Shown here: positions 33,585 to 42,381 of the stretch, one piece after another
Position numbering within the stretch: position 1 is the stretch's first letter
How the letters are laid out: each line of letters opens with the position of its first letter
NCBI RefSeq assembly: GCF_900105055.1
Contig: NZ_FNTA01000004.1
Location: 6,665,501-6,729,500 of the forward strand
Length of the DNA: 64,000 nucleotides
Reading direction: 5' to 3'
DNA from: Amycolatopsis lurida
GTDB lineage: Bacteria; Actinomycetota; Actinomycetes; Mycobacteriales; Pseudonocardiaceae
The notes under the pieces: model-generated
What the model was told of the DNA's origin: nothing
Database searches by the model: none
The model's input: only the letters and a program-made list of their open reading frames with translations
Program-made: the position numbers and the translations under genes

Positions 33585-34358
33585 TCACTTCGAGACAGCG
33601 GCGCGATAGTCCTTCGGCGAGGTGCCGAGAAGCCGGGTGAACATCGTGGAGAACGCGGCAGGGCTCTCGTAGCCGAGCGAGGCGGCGATCCCGGCGATGG
33701 GGAGACCGTCGGACAGCAATGACAGGGAATGCAGGACGCAGGCCCGCTGCCGCCAGCGGGCGAAACTCAACCCGGTTTCGGCGGTGAAGAGCCGGTTCAG
33801 CGTCCGCTCGCTCACGTGCAGCCGGTCGGCCCAGCCGCCGACCGGATCGTGGATGTCCGGATCGTCCAAAAAGGACTCACAGAGGGCGCGCAGCCGGTCG
33901 TGCTTCGGCAGTGGGAGATCGAGCCGCACCGGGGCGGAGCGGCGGATTTCGTGCAGGGTCAGGCCGATGACCGCGGCGTCCCGTCCGCGCGGGGTGTACA
34001 GCTCCGGCACGACGACGGCCTCGTTCAGGAGTTCCCGGAGCAGCGCGGAGACTTCGACGACCTGGCAGCGGCGAGGGAACCACGGCACCGCCTTCGGCTC
34101 GATGTACAGGCTCCGGGTGCTCACTGTCGTGGTGAAGACCTGATGGACCGTCTCCGGCGGCACGAGCACCGCCCGCCGCGTCGGGATGGTCCACGTGCCG
34201 TCGGCCGTTTCGACCCGCATCGAGCCCGTCGCGCTGTAGAGGAACTGGGCCCGCCGGTGCCGATGCGGGAGGATCCGGTGCCCCGGCGGGTAATCGGTGC
34301 GGATCGCCACCACCGCGCGGTCGAGGTGGTCGACCTCGTCGATGGGGATGTCGCGCAT
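33585..34358 (-). CDS. AraC-family regulator with cupin N-terminus
   Basis: 257 residues: an N-terminal cupin-like sensing domain (IRTDYPPGHRILPHRHRRAQFLYSATGSMRV, VLVPPETVHQVFT) and a C-terminal double helix-turn-helix (DPVGGWADRLHVSERTLNRLFTAETGLSFARWRQRACVLHSLSLLSDGLPIAGIAASLGYESPAAFSTMFTRLLGTSPKDYR). Closest in layout to the NimR-like AraC subgroup that controls a divergently encoded exporter, as here. ATG at 34358 begins the family; earlier starts run into the partner's promoter. Confidence 0.9.
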   Translation of the reverse strand: MRDIPIDEVDHLDRAVVAIRTDYPPGHRILPHRHRRAQFLYSATGSMRVETADGTWTIPTRRAVLVPPETVHQVFTTTVSTRSLYIEPKAVPWFPRRCQVVEVSALLRELLNEAVVVPELYTPRGRDAAVIGLTLHEIRRSAPVRLDLPLPKHDRLRALCESFLDDPDIHDPVGGWADRLHVSERTLNRLFTAETGLSFARWRQRACVLHSLSLLSDGLPIAGIAASLGYESPAAFSTMFTRLLGTSPKDYRAAVSK

Positions 34359-34389
34359 CTCACCGAGCCTACGCCGGGTGTCCGATCTG

Positions 34390-34412
34390 CGAAAGAAACT
34401 GGCGCTCTTTCG
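34390..34412. promoter_or_regulatory. Inverted repeat between araC-type gene and exporter gene
   Basis: CGAAAGA (34390-34396) and TCTTTCG (34406-34412) flank a 9-base spacer, in the short divergent promoter region. Likely operator for the AraC-type regulator over both promoters. Confidence 0.45.
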
Positions 34413-34449
34413 AATGCCCGCCGCATTGTGTACGCCTACCGTCGACGGG

Positions 34450-35253
34450 GTGCTGATCGAGATCTCGGTGCTCCTCGGGTTCGGTTGCCTGAGCGGGGTC
34501 ACCACCGTCCTTTTCGGATTCGGCGGCGGCTTCATCACCGTGCCCGTCGTCTACGCCTTCGCGCTCGCGCGGCCGGAGCACGCGCTGGGCGCGATGCACG
34601 TGGCGGTGGCCACGTCGACCGCGGTGATGGTGGTCAACGCCGGGAGCGCGACCCTCGCGCAGCTGCGGGCGGGCCGGCTTCGCCGCGACTACCTGTGGCC
34701 GCTCATCGCGTTCATCGGCCTGGGTGCCGTGCTCGGCTCCTTCGCGGCCACCATGGCCGACGAGAGTCTCCTGCGCTGGCTGTTCGTCGCCTACCTCGCG
34801 CTGACGATCGCCGACAGCGTGCTCCGGAAGGGTTTCGTGAGCAGGCGGGACGACAGCCTGCCGCGTGGGCTCGGCGGGATCACCACCACGGCGGGCGGGA
34901 CCGGGATCGGTGCCGTGGCGAGCTTCCTCGGGGTGGGGGGCAGTGTCCTCACCGTCCCGCTCATGCGGCGCAAGGGTCTGCCCATGGCCGACGCGACCGC
35001 GCTGGCGAACCCGCTGAGCCTGCCGGTGGCGGTGATCGGCACGGCGGTCTACGCCTTCGCGGCGACGGGCACGGCTCCGGGCACCGCCCACCTCGGCTAC
35101 ATCGATCTGGTGGCCGCGGGAGCGCTGCTGTGCGGATCGCTGCCGACCATCGCCGTGACGCGCCGCGTGGTCGGCCGGATCCCGGATCGCGCGCACGCCA
35201 TCGCGTACCTCGCCTTGCTCGTCGCCGCGCTGATCGCGATCATCGTGCGCTAG
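34450..35253 (+). CDS. TSUP-family (TauE/SafE) membrane exporter
   Basis: 267-residue membrane protein with the two-half TSUP fold: first half LLGFGCLSGVTTVLFGFGGGFITVPVV, second half GIGAVASFLGVGGSVLTVPLMRRKGL, each with the conserved GxGGG(x)(V/I) P loop. The family exports sulfite, sulfoacetate or related anions; substrate here unknown. The start is uncertain: GTG 34450 fits the membrane topology, and an ATG at 34414 adds 12 residues. Divergent from an AraC-type regulator that probably controls it. Confidence 0.87.
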   Translation: MLIEISVLLGFGCLSGVTTVLFGFGGGFITVPVVYAFALARPEHALGAMHVAVATSTAVMVVNAGSATLAQLRAGRLRRDYLWPLIAFIGLGAVLGSFAATMADESLLRWLFVAYLALTIADSVLRKGFVSRRDDSLPRGLGGITTTAGGTGIGAVASFLGVGGSVLTVPLMRRKGLPMADATALANPLSLPVAVIGTAVYAFAATGTAPGTAHLGYIDLVAAGALLCGSLPTIAVTRRVVGRIPDRAHAIAYLALLVAALIAIIVR

Positions 35254-35273
35254 TGATCCGATGAGTTTGTCTG

Positions 35274-35290
35274 TTGTCAAGCCTTGACAA
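35274..35290. promoter_or_regulatory. 8-1-8 inverted repeat before the beta-propeller gene
   Basis: TTGTCAAGCCTTGACAA: perfect 8-bp arms around one C. Contains TTGACA on the + strand at 35284-35289, which could be a -35 box, but no good -10 follows at 17 bases. It lies 21 bases after the exporter stop and 90 bases before the next start. Candidate operator for an unknown regulator. Confidence 0.45.
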
Positions 35291-35380
35291 GGAATCAGCG
35301 AGCTGGCAAGGGGTAATCGGCAGGCAAAGATCCGACGAATCCTCTATCTCTTTTCGGAAACTTGCGCCAAGATCTCCCGC

Positions 35381-37366
35381 ATGAAACTGAGATCGATCAC
35401 CAAACGCATGTTCGTTCTCGGGCTGCTGACGGTTCTCGGGACCACCGGGGCGACGTCGGTGGCCACCGCCGAACCCCAGCTGCCGCCCGCCGAGGTCAAC
35501 GCCACCGGGCTGCCGCACGGCGGCTGGGACCCGGTCGGCCCGAACAGCGTCGGCGGGCTGCTGGCGGTTTCGCCCGCCGGGCTCGCGATGATGGTGCCCA
35601 GCCCGCCCGCCCTGTGGCTCTCAGGCGACCGCGGTGCCTCGTGGACCGCGCGCCGGGGACTGCCGCAAGAGACCTCCATCCAGGGATTCTTCGCCGATCC
35701 GGCGAACCCGGACCGGATGCTCGCGGTGGGCAACAAACCGGCGGGCATCCTCGGCGAATGGCGCGGCCTGCTGCTGAGGACCACCGACCGCGGCCAGACC
35801 TGGGAGACCCTGCGCGAGTGGTATCCCGACGGCGCGTTCGGCATGGCCACGGACCCGGCGGGCCGGGTCGTCGTGGTGCAGAACCTCGATTCGCTGAGCG
35901 TCAGCACCGACGGCGGTGAGCACTGGAACGACGTGCCGAGGACCTGGCCTCGCGAGGGGAACGCCGCGCCCGTCGGCGGGCTCAAGCTCACGATGGTCGG
36001 TGACGACGCCTACTTCACGACGGCGTACCCGGAGTACGCGCTGTGGGCGGTCCGCGGGGTCAGCGGCAAGGAGCCGCGAGCCGAACTCGTCTACCGGACC
36101 AACGGCGAGATCAATCAGGTCGCCGCGGACGGCGAACGGCTCGTGGTCACGGTCGGCCCCGAACTCCACGGCTCCACCGACGGCGGCAGGACCTGGACGG
36201 TACTGCGGCGCGATCCCGGTGAGCAGCCCCTGCGTGAGCCGCACTTCGTCGGCGGGCGCCTGTACGTCGCGACGTATAACGACATAGACGTCAGCTCGGA
36301 TTTCGGCCGCACCTGGACGCGCAAACCGGTGCCCGCCCCCGGCGAGGGTGTCAGCGACATGATCGACCTTCCCGCCGTGCCGGGCAAACCCGCCACCACG
36401 CTCATCTCCTCGCTCTACCGCGGCGTGTACGCGGACGGCGGCAAGAGCGGGTATCAGCAGATCGGCGTGCCGGCCGAATCCATCCGCGACCTCGTGACCA
36501 CCGGGAACCTCCTGCGCGAGAGCGTCGTCGCGGCGGGGGTGCAGGAGATCTACAACACCCCGCTCCCGCGCGGCAAGGTCTCCGCGACGGACCGGGTCTG
36601 GCAGTCGCATCCCACCGACCGGCTGCACGAGGACGCGCGCCTGTCCGTGTCGCCGGGACGGCCGGACGTCGTCTGGCAGGTGACCCGGAACGGGTTCGCG
36701 CTCGACGTGCTCCGCAGCGGTGACGGCGGGCGGACCTGGCAGTTCGCGGCGAAGGCGAAGGAAGGGCTCCCCAGGACGATCTTCGCTCACCCTGCCGACC
36801 CGGACCGGCTGCTCGTCTCGGCCTTCGCGCCCAGCGGCTACGTGCTCTACCGCAGTGACGATGCCGGGAAGACCTGGGAAAAGCTCGCGACCGACAACGG
36901 CTTCATCGCGTTCGCCGGTGATCCGTGGAACCCGGACCGGATCTGGGGCGGAGACTTCGACGGCCTGTCCCGGTCGGACGACGGCGGCAAGACCTGGACC
37001 CACGTCACGAGTGACCCGGTCAGTTCGATCTCGGTCAGCCGGTGGGGTGGCGGCCGCGTGCTCATCGGCGGCGCGGGCATCCACCTGAGCGAGGACGGCG
37101 GCCGGACGTTCCGCCGGGTTCAAGACGGTGAAGACCCCCGTGAGATCAGCCGGATCCTGCCGCATCCGTTCGACTTCCGGGTGTGGTTCGCGAGCAACGC
37201 GACCGGGGGAGGCGTGCTGCGCAGCACGGACTTCGGCCGGACCTGGTCGCCCGTGCCCGGCGCGCTGCCCGATTCCAGGGTGCTCTCCCTGGCGATCAGC
37301 GCGGACGGCCGGTATCTGTTCGCCGGAACCACGCAGTCCGGCGCGTACCGGTTGAAGCTGTACTGA
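35381..37366 (+). CDS. Secreted BNR/Asp-box beta-propeller protein
   Basis: 661 residues, secreted: signal peptide to about residue 30 (MFVLGLLTVLGTTGATSVATA). The mature part contains about ten Asp-box motifs (S/T-x-D-x-G-x-T-W): SGDRGASWT, TDRGQTWE, STDGGEHW, STDGGRTW, SSDFGRTW, SGDGGRTW, SDDAGKTW, SDDGGKTW, SEDGGRTF, STDFGRTW. These mark two seven-bladed propellers, as in sialidase-like, Vps10 or xyloglucanase families. I see no sialidase arginine triad, so the activity is unknown. Followed by a strong terminator hairpin, so it is probably a single-gene transcript. Confidence 0.85.
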   Translation: MKLRSITKRMFVLGLLTVLGTTGATSVATAEPQLPPAEVNATGLPHGGWDPVGPNSVGGLLAVSPAGLAMMVPSPPALWLSGDRGASWTARRGLPQETSIQGFFADPANPDRMLAVGNKPAGILGEWRGLLLRTTDRGQTWETLREWYPDGAFGMATDPAGRVVVVQNLDSLSVSTDGGEHWNDVPRTWPREGNAAPVGGLKLTMVGDDAYFTTAYPEYALWAVRGVSGKEPRAELVYRTNGEINQVAADGERLVVTVGPELHGSTDGGRTWTVLRRDPGEQPLREPHFVGGRLYVATYNDIDVSSDFGRTWTRKPVPAPGEGVSDMIDLPAVPGKPATTLISSLYRGVYADGGKSGYQQIGVPAESIRDLVTTGNLLRESVVAAGVQEIYNTPLPRGKVSATDRVWQSHPTDRLHEDARLSVSPGRPDVVWQVTRNGFALDVLRSGDGGRTWQFAAKAKEGLPRTIFAHPADPDRLLVSAFAPSGYVLYRSDDAGKTWEKLATDNGFIAFAGDPWNPDRIWGGDFDGLSRSDDGGKTWTHVTSDPVSSISVSRWGGGRVLIGGAGIHLSEDGGRTFRRVQDGEDPREISRILPHPFDFRVWFASNATGGGVLRSTDFGRTWSPVPGALPDSRVLSLAISADGRYLFAGTTQSGAYRLKLY

Positions 37367-37373
37367 GTCCGAG

Positions 37374-37408
37374 CGCTTCGTGGCCGGAGAAGTTCCGGCC
37401 ACGAAGCG
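37374..37408 (+). terminator. 15-bp hairpin after the beta-propeller gene
   Basis: CGCTTCGTGGCCGGA (37374-37388), loop GAAGT, TCCGGCCACGAAGCG (37394-37408): perfect 15-bp stem starting eight bases after the stop, followed by TTTACT. Confidence 0.8.
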
Positions 37409-37444
37409 TTTACTCGGTCCTCGCCGAATGTCAGAGTCGAGGAC

Positions 37445-38626
37445 ATGGCCATCGACGTCGCCGCCCTCCGGCTCCACTTCCCTTCCCTCGCCGACGGAAC
37501 CGCCTTCTTCGACGGACCGGCGGGTACCCAGACACCCCGCCCCGTCGCCGACGCCATCGTCCGGACACTCGTCGGGCCACTGTCGAACCGGGGCAAGGTC
37601 AGCCCGTCCGAACTGAACGCGGAGAACGCCGTCGCGGCGTTCCGATCCGCCTATGCCGACTTCCTCGGCGTGCCCGCCGAAGGTGTCGTCCACGGCCGCA
37701 GCGCCACCCAGCTGACGTACGACTTTTCCCGGCACCTGGCCAAAGGCTGGCGTGAGGGAGACGAGATCGTCGTCAGCCGTCTCGATCACGACGCGAACGT
37801 CCGGCCGTGGGTCCAGGCCGCGGAGCGAGCCGGGGTGACCGTCCGCTGGCTCGACATCGATCCTCGGAACACCGAACTCGACCTCGATTCCCTGGTCCTC
37901 ACCGAAAGGACGAAGCTGGTCGCGGTCACGGCGGCTTCGAACGTCCTCGGCACGAAGCCGCCGATCCGCCGGATCGCCGATCTCGCCCACGAGGCCGGGG
38001 CGCTGGTGTTCGTCGACGGAGTGCACTACGCAGCCCACGACCTGGTGGACGTTCCCGCGCTGGGAGCGGATTTCTTCGTCTGCTCGCCGTACAAGTTCCT
38101 CGGCCCGCACTGCGGGGTGCTCGGCGCGGCACCGGCCCTCCTGGAAACCGTCGAGCCGGACAAGCTCGTGCCGTCGCCCGGCACCGTCCCGGAGCGGTTC
38201 GAATTCGGGACGCTGCCTTACGAAACGCTCGCGGGCGCGACGGCGGCCGTGGACTTCCTCGCCGCACTCGACCCGGGATCGGCCGGTTCGCGACGGGACC
38301 GGCTGGCGAACTCGATGAACTCGGTGCACGAGCACGAAAACCTGCTGCGCACCAGGCTGGAGAAGGGGCTGGGCGACGCCGTCACCGTCCATGGCAAGGC
38401 CGCCGACCGGACGCCGACCGTCCTGATGAGTCTCGGCGGCCGCGAGCGCGAGGCGCAAAAGTATCTCGCCGAGAGGAATGTCGTCGCACCGGCAGGGTCC
38501 TTCTACGCCTACGAAGTCTTCGCGGCCTTGAAGCTGGAGGACCCCGCGCTCCGCGTCGGGATGGCCCCGTACACCAGTACGGAGGACGTCGACAGGCTGT
38601 TGGACGGGCTTTCGACGTTCGGGTGA
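37445..38626 (+). CDS. Class V PLP-dependent aminotransferase (cysteine desulfurase-like)
   Basis: 393 residues, SufS/CsdA-like fold type I enzyme. PLP features: GRSATQLTYDF near 85, the histidine of SRLDHDANVRPW, VDGVHYAAHD with the cofactor-binding Asp/His, and the Schiff-base lysine in SPYKFLGPHCGVLG at ~220. The region that holds the catalytic Cys in real desulfurases shows no clear match, so it may be a cysteine desulfurase-like protein or an isopenicillin-epimerase-type enzyme. Stands alone between terminator hairpins. ATG 37445 begins the family N-terminus. Confidence 0.87.
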   Translation: MAIDVAALRLHFPSLADGTAFFDGPAGTQTPRPVADAIVRTLVGPLSNRGKVSPSELNAENAVAAFRSAYADFLGVPAEGVVHGRSATQLTYDFSRHLAKGWREGDEIVVSRLDHDANVRPWVQAAERAGVTVRWLDIDPRNTELDLDSLVLTERTKLVAVTAASNVLGTKPPIRRIADLAHEAGALVFVDGVHYAAHDLVDVPALGADFFVCSPYKFLGPHCGVLGAAPALLETVEPDKLVPSPGTVPERFEFGTLPYETLAGATAAVDFLAALDPGSAGSRRDRLANSMNSVHEHENLLRTRLEKGLGDAVTVHGKAADRTPTVLMSLGGREREAQKYLAERNVVAPAGSFYAYEVFAALKLEDPALRVGMAPYTSTEDVDRLLDGLSTFG

Positions 38627-38783
38627 AGACCACAGTGGACAGTGCGTGCCTGACGGAGCGCGGCCGCAACGGCACCTGAGACCCGTAACTCGAACAGGTT
38701 GGATTTCCGCGCCGCCGCCGCCGGGAGCCGTATTGCCGTTCGCTCATGATCGACAACGGGAGGTTCGCGATGCGTTCCGGTCG

Positions 38784-39296
38784 GTGGCCGCTTCAGTCCT
38801 TCTCGGTTGCGCGCTGTGCGTGGCACCCGCGGCACTCGGGGCCGGGGCGCGGTCGCTCGCGATCCAGCCCTGCCCCGAGGTCAACGATCCGCCCGGCTAC
38901 AAGATCTCGAACGGCGCCAAGGCCTGGATGAAGACGAACCTGCGCAGCGACTACCTGCGCGGGCCGGGGACGATCACCTACAACAAGACCACGACCTCCT
39001 CGGTCAACGCGTCCATCACCGGTACGACCAGTGCCGGGGCGGGCGTCATCTTCGCCAAGGCGAGTGTTTCGCCGGCGGTGAGTGTCGGCGCGAGCTACTC
39101 GAAGTCCGATTCCTGGTCCTATGCCGCGACGGTGCCCGCGGGGAAGACGTTGCGGTTGCAGCAGTACAAGGAAGCGCGCTCGTTCACCGTGCAGAAGTAC
39201 CGGATCGTCCCGCCGTGCAAGGTCAAGTACCTCTGGAAGAAGAACGCGGTCGCGCCGGTCAAGAGCCCCGGTTACCTGTGGCAGCTCATCGGCTGA
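38784..39296 (+). CDS. Secreted hypothetical protein, start uncertain
   Basis: About 170 residues from the GTG at 38784: signal peptide AASVLLGCALCVAPAALGAGARS, then QPCPEVNDPPGYKISNGAKAW, a Ser/Thr/Gly/Ala-rich beta region (TGTTSAGAGVIFAKASVSPAVSVGASYS) and a C-terminal part with a second cysteine (RIVPPCKVKYLWKKN). No family recognised. An ideal GGGAGG-spaced ATG lies at 38770 but is one base out of frame; with one base more or less in the 14 bases between them the protein would begin MRSGR and run into the signal peptide. So either GTG is the start or there is a frameshift. Confidence 0.6.
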   Translation: MAASVLLGCALCVAPAALGAGARSLAIQPCPEVNDPPGYKISNGAKAWMKTNLRSDYLRGPGTITYNKTTTSSVNASITGTTSAGAGVIFAKASVSPAVSVGASYSKSDSWSYAATVPAGKTLRLQQYKEARSFTVQKYRIVPPCKVKYLWKKNAVAPVKSPGYLWQLIG

Positions 39297-39303
39297 CCCG
39301 GTT

Positions 39304-39350
39304 TGGGGTCGATCACAAGACTCGTTCGCCCGATCTTGTGATCGGCCCCA
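39304..39350 (+). terminator. Long hairpin after the secreted hypothetical gene
   Basis: Arms 39304-39320 and 39334-39350 pair over 17 positions with one G-U (core GATCACAAGA / TCTTGTGATC), loop of 13 bases. It starts eight bases after the stop. Likely a terminator and possibly one of the palindrome families of this genome. Confidence 0.7.
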
Positions 39351-39422
39351 TGGACGTACGGTGACCGTGCCGACACGCTGGGAGGGGCGTCCCGGGCAAC
39401 GGGGCCCGGACGGAACGGGACG

Positions 39423-40259
39423 GTGGCCACGATGGGGAAACTTCGCGCACGGATACTGATCGCCGGGATGGTCGCGCTCGCGACCGTGGGTATCACGCCC
39501 GCCGCGACGGCCGAGGCCGGCATCGCGAGCCGGTGGAGTGAGCCGGGGCCCTACGCCGTGACCGTCGAAGCGCTCGACAGCGCCCACACCGTGTACCGGC
39601 CTTCGCGGCTGGAGAAGCACCCGGTGATCTTGTGGGGCAACGGCACCGGCGCGAACCCGAAGATCTACGACGGTCTGTTGCGGCACCTGGCCTCCCACGG
39701 GTTCGTGGTCGCGGCGGCCGACACGCCGAACGCGGGTTCCGGTCAGGAGATGCTGGCCGGGGCCACGACGTTGATCGCCGAGAACTCCCGGCCCGGCAGT
39801 CCTTATCAAGGGAAGATCGACACGGCGCACATCGGCGCCACCGGTCACTCCCAGGGCGGCGGCGGGGCGATCGCCGCCGGCGCGGACTCCCGTGTCACCA
39901 CGACGATCCCGATCGAACCGGGACCGCAGGGCTCGGCCACGGCGCTGAAGGGGCCTTCGTTCTTCTTGGGTGGGCAGTTCGACACCATCGTCGTCCCCGG
40001 GCTGCTGGTCATCCCGCGCTACCGCGTCGCGGACCAGGTCCCCGCGATCTACGGCGAACTCGGCGGAGCGACCCATTTCACGCCCGTCGGCGACGGAGGC
40101 GGGTTCCGCGGCGCGATCACGGCGTGGTTCCGGTTCTGGCTTTCCGGTGACGAGCGGGCCCGGGCTGAATTCTTCGGCGCTTCCTGCGGATTGTGCCGGG
40201 ACGGGGCGTGGTCCGACGTCCGGCGCAACGCGAAGGCGCTGGCCGTTCCGGGAGCTTGA
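39423..40259 (+). CDS. Secreted alpha/beta hydrolase, PETase/cutinase-like
   Basis: 278 residues with a signal peptide (RARILIAGMVALATVGITPAATAEA). Mature core: YRPSRLEKHPVILWGNGTG, HGFVVAAADTPN, nucleophile elbow GATGHSQGGGG, an Asp in GGQFDTIV, and the His of GATHFTPVGDGGGF. The pattern matches the dienelactone-hydrolase-like chlorophyllase/PET-hydrolase group. A CGLC pair near the C-terminus may form a disulfide. Starts at GTG 39423 or ATG 39432. Natural substrate unknown; polyester or lipid esters are possible. Confidence 0.85.
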   Translation: MATMGKLRARILIAGMVALATVGITPAATAEAGIASRWSEPGPYAVTVEALDSAHTVYRPSRLEKHPVILWGNGTGANPKIYDGLLRHLASHGFVVAAADTPNAGSGQEMLAGATTLIAENSRPGSPYQGKIDTAHIGATGHSQGGGGAIAAGADSRVTTTIPIEPGPQGSATALKGPSFFLGGQFDTIVVPGLLVIPRYRVADQVPAIYGELGGATHFTPVGDGGGFRGAITAWFRFWLSGDERARAEFFGASCGLCRDGAWSDVRRNAKALAVPGA

Positions 40260-40328
40260 TCGCCGGATCTTGTCGGTGGCCGGGGTTAAGGTCTGCCACA
40301 GCAGCCTGACCTGGAGGGAACCCCCGCG

Positions 40329-40883
40329 ATGACCACTCTCACCGACCGGCCGAACACCGCGCTCCTGGTCGTCGACGTCCAGAACGGCGTCGTCGACGAG
40401 GCCTACGAGCGTGATTCCGTGGTCGCGAACATCGGCGCTCTCGTCGGCAGGGCGCGAAGGGAAGACGTGCCGGTCGTGTGGGTGCAGCATTCCGACGAAG
40501 AACTCGTGCGAGGCAGCGAGGAGTGGCGCATCGTCGGCGAGCTGGACCGTGCCGAGTCCGAGCCTCTCGTCGAAAAGTCCTACGGGGACTCGTTCGAGGA
40601 CACCGATCTGGAGAAGGTGCTGGCCGAGCGCGGTGTCGGGCGGCTGGTGGTCGCCGGGGCGGAGACCGACGCCTGCATCCGTTCGACACTGCACGGCGCG
40701 ATGGTCCGCGGGTACGACGTGACGCTGGTCGGTGACGCGCACACGACCTTCGACAAAACGGAGTGGGGTGCGCCCACGCCGGAGCAGGTCATCGCGCACA
40801 CGAACCTGTACTGGCGGCACCAGGTCGCGCCGGGCCGGAAGGGAGGAACGGTCAAGACCGAAGACGTCGTTTTCCGCGGCTGA
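40329..40883 (+). CDS. Cysteine hydrolase, isochorismatase family
   Basis: 184-residue isochorismatase-like hydrolase. Catalytic triad visible: Asp in LLVVDVQNGVVDE, Lys in VEKSYGDSFEDT and Cys in GAETDACIRSTLHGA, with the non-prolyl cis loop after VAGAET. Family members hydrolyse isochorismate, nicotinamide, N-carbamoylsarcosine or unknown amides; substrate not inferable. ATG 40329 after GGAGGGAACC. Confidence 0.9.
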   Translation: MTTLTDRPNTALLVVDVQNGVVDEAYERDSVVANIGALVGRARREDVPVVWVQHSDEELVRGSEEWRIVGELDRAESEPLVEKSYGDSFEDTDLEKVLAERGVGRLVVAGAETDACIRSTLHGAMVRGYDVTLVGDAHTTFDKTEWGAPTPEQVIAHTNLYWRHQVAPGRKGGTVKTEDVVFRG

Positions 40884-40889
40884 GCCGCT

Positions 40890-42326
40890 TCACCGCGTGC
40901 CCGGCCAGCGGGCGATCAGCAGTCCGGCGTCGCCTGGGAAGCCGTTGCGGCAGTGGGACTTCGCCGCATCGAGCACACGACGGACGATTTCCGGCGGTAC
41001 CTGACCGGCGCTGGCGTCCAGGCTGTCGGCGAGCGCGAATCGTTCACCGTCGGCGGTGCGCGCTTCCGTGAGGCCTTCGGTGTGCAGGACAAGGAGATCT
41101 CCGGCCTGGAGGCGGGAGGCCTCGATACGCCGGGAGCCTCCGTCGCCGAACGGGGGGCGCCGTGCACTGTCCACTGTGGTCGGTTCGGGTCCGGTGCCGA
41201 GCACGAGTGGTGGTTCCCCGCCCGCTTCGAGATGGCGCAGCGCGCCCTGAGTGAGGTCCACTTCGGCCAGTGTGCCGCGGACCGTGGTGCCGTCACCGAA
41301 CTGTGCCGAAAGCGCTTTGTCGACAGCGTGCTCCTGGCCGCGCAGATCCTGGCCCTCGCGGCGGGCGGATCGGTAGGCCGAGAGCGCCGCCGACACCACC
41401 AGGCCCGAGGAAACGGTGTCCCGGCCCGCGTCGAAGATCGCCAGCCAGGCCGTCGTGTCGGAAAGGGCGTAGTCGAAGGTCACTCCGCGAACGTCGTAGG
41501 CGGGCTCGATGCCGCCCGCCACCACGAAGTCGGCCGTCGCCGCCGTCAACGGGGGCAGGTTCTGCCAAAGCAGCTCGGTGGTGGGGCCGCGCCGTCTCCG
41601 GCGCCGGGTCGTGTCGAGGCCGTCGCCGTAGCGCATCGCGGCGGCGATGAGGTGGCCGGACAGCGATGCGAACCACTGGCACTGGGTGCGCAGGGCGGGG
41701 TCGTGAAGGTCGGCGTCCGCGGCGGCCCCGATCTCGAGCACGCCCATCCGCTCGTCGCCGTCCAGGAGGGCGGTCCACAACCGCGGCCCGTTCGGCTCCT
41801 CGGTCAGCACGGTGCCGGCGTGCCGATAGGCCTGTCCGGCGGTACTTGCCTCGATGGGCAGCGGCGTCCGGTCGGGCGCGGACTCGGCGGGAAGGGGGTG
41901 GAGCTGTCGCTGCTCGTAGTCGGCGAGATAGACCGTCAGCTCCAGGTCCAGCGCCCGGCCCGCGGCGGCGATGATCGCGGGCAGCCGCTCGGGTGAGACC
42001 CGCTGGGCGCCGTCGAGGAGTCCCACCAACGCGGCCAGAAGACCACGAGGACGGCTGTCGTCCCCGACGTCGCGGCTGTACGGTGCCCGTCGCGCGCCGG
42101 AAAGCTCGTCGAGCCGCTCGTTGACCGCGTGGGCCACCATGTCCCGCTGGATTCTGGGCAGGGGGAGCACGCCCCGCAAGTAGGCCGCCAAATCGACTTC
42201 GCTGACATCGCCACCCAGTGCGAAGTACCTCAGCCACAGTTGCTCCATGGTGAGCCCGCTGCGCGCGAAACATTCGGCGACGACCCTTCGCTGCTCCGCG
42301 GCCTGGAGCGAGGACACAGTGATCAC
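40890..42326 (-). CDS. PP2C/SpoIIE-type phosphatase with N-terminal regulatory domains
   Basis: About 478 residues. N-terminus (ECFARSGLTMEQLWLRYFALGGDVSEVDLAAYLRG) is the helical head shared by actinobacterial RsbU-like phosphatases; a GAF-like middle (LELTVYLADYEQRQLHPL ... MGVLEIGAA) follows; the C-terminal SpoIIE/PP2C domain runs from ~250 (YDVRGVTFDYALSDTTAWLAIFD ... GDAGLLIARW). The usual D-x-x-GHG metal motif reads DAGRDTVSSG, so the His-Gly is altered, though Asp residues remain. It probably dephosphorylates an anti-sigma-factor antagonist. Start set at GTG 42326; uncertain. Confidence 0.82.
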   Translation of the reverse strand: MITVSSLQAAEQRRVVAECFARSGLTMEQLWLRYFALGGDVSEVDLAAYLRGVLPLPRIQRDMVAHAVNERLDELSGARRAPYSRDVGDDSRPRGLLAALVGLLDGAQRVSPERLPAIIAAAGRALDLELTVYLADYEQRQLHPLPAESAPDRTPLPIEASTAGQAYRHAGTVLTEEPNGPRLWTALLDGDERMGVLEIGAAADADLHDPALRTQCQWFASLSGHLIAAAMRYGDGLDTTRRRRRRGPTTELLWQNLPPLTAATADFVVAGGIEPAYDVRGVTFDYALSDTTAWLAIFDAGRDTVSSGLVVSAALSAYRSARREGQDLRGQEHAVDKALSAQFGDGTTVRGTLAEVDLTQGALRHLEAGGEPPLVLGTGPEPTTVDSARRPPFGDGGSRRIEASRLQAGDLLVLHTEGLTEARTADGERFALADSLDASAGQVPPEIVRRVLDAAKSHCRNGFPGDAGLLIARWPGTR

Positions 42327-42356
42327 CCCCGGGGGTTCTCGGCGACACCGGGCCGG

Positions 42357-42381
42357 GTACCACCTCCGTCCGCCGTGAAAC
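42357..42381 (-). promoter_or_regulatory. Possible SigB-type promoter for the PP2C gene
   Basis: On the minus strand GTTT (42381-42378), 16 bases, then GGTAC (42361-42357). This is close to the actinomycete stress sigma-B pattern GTTT-N14-16-GGGTA, placed ~30 bases before the chosen start. Only a pattern match. Confidence 0.3.
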
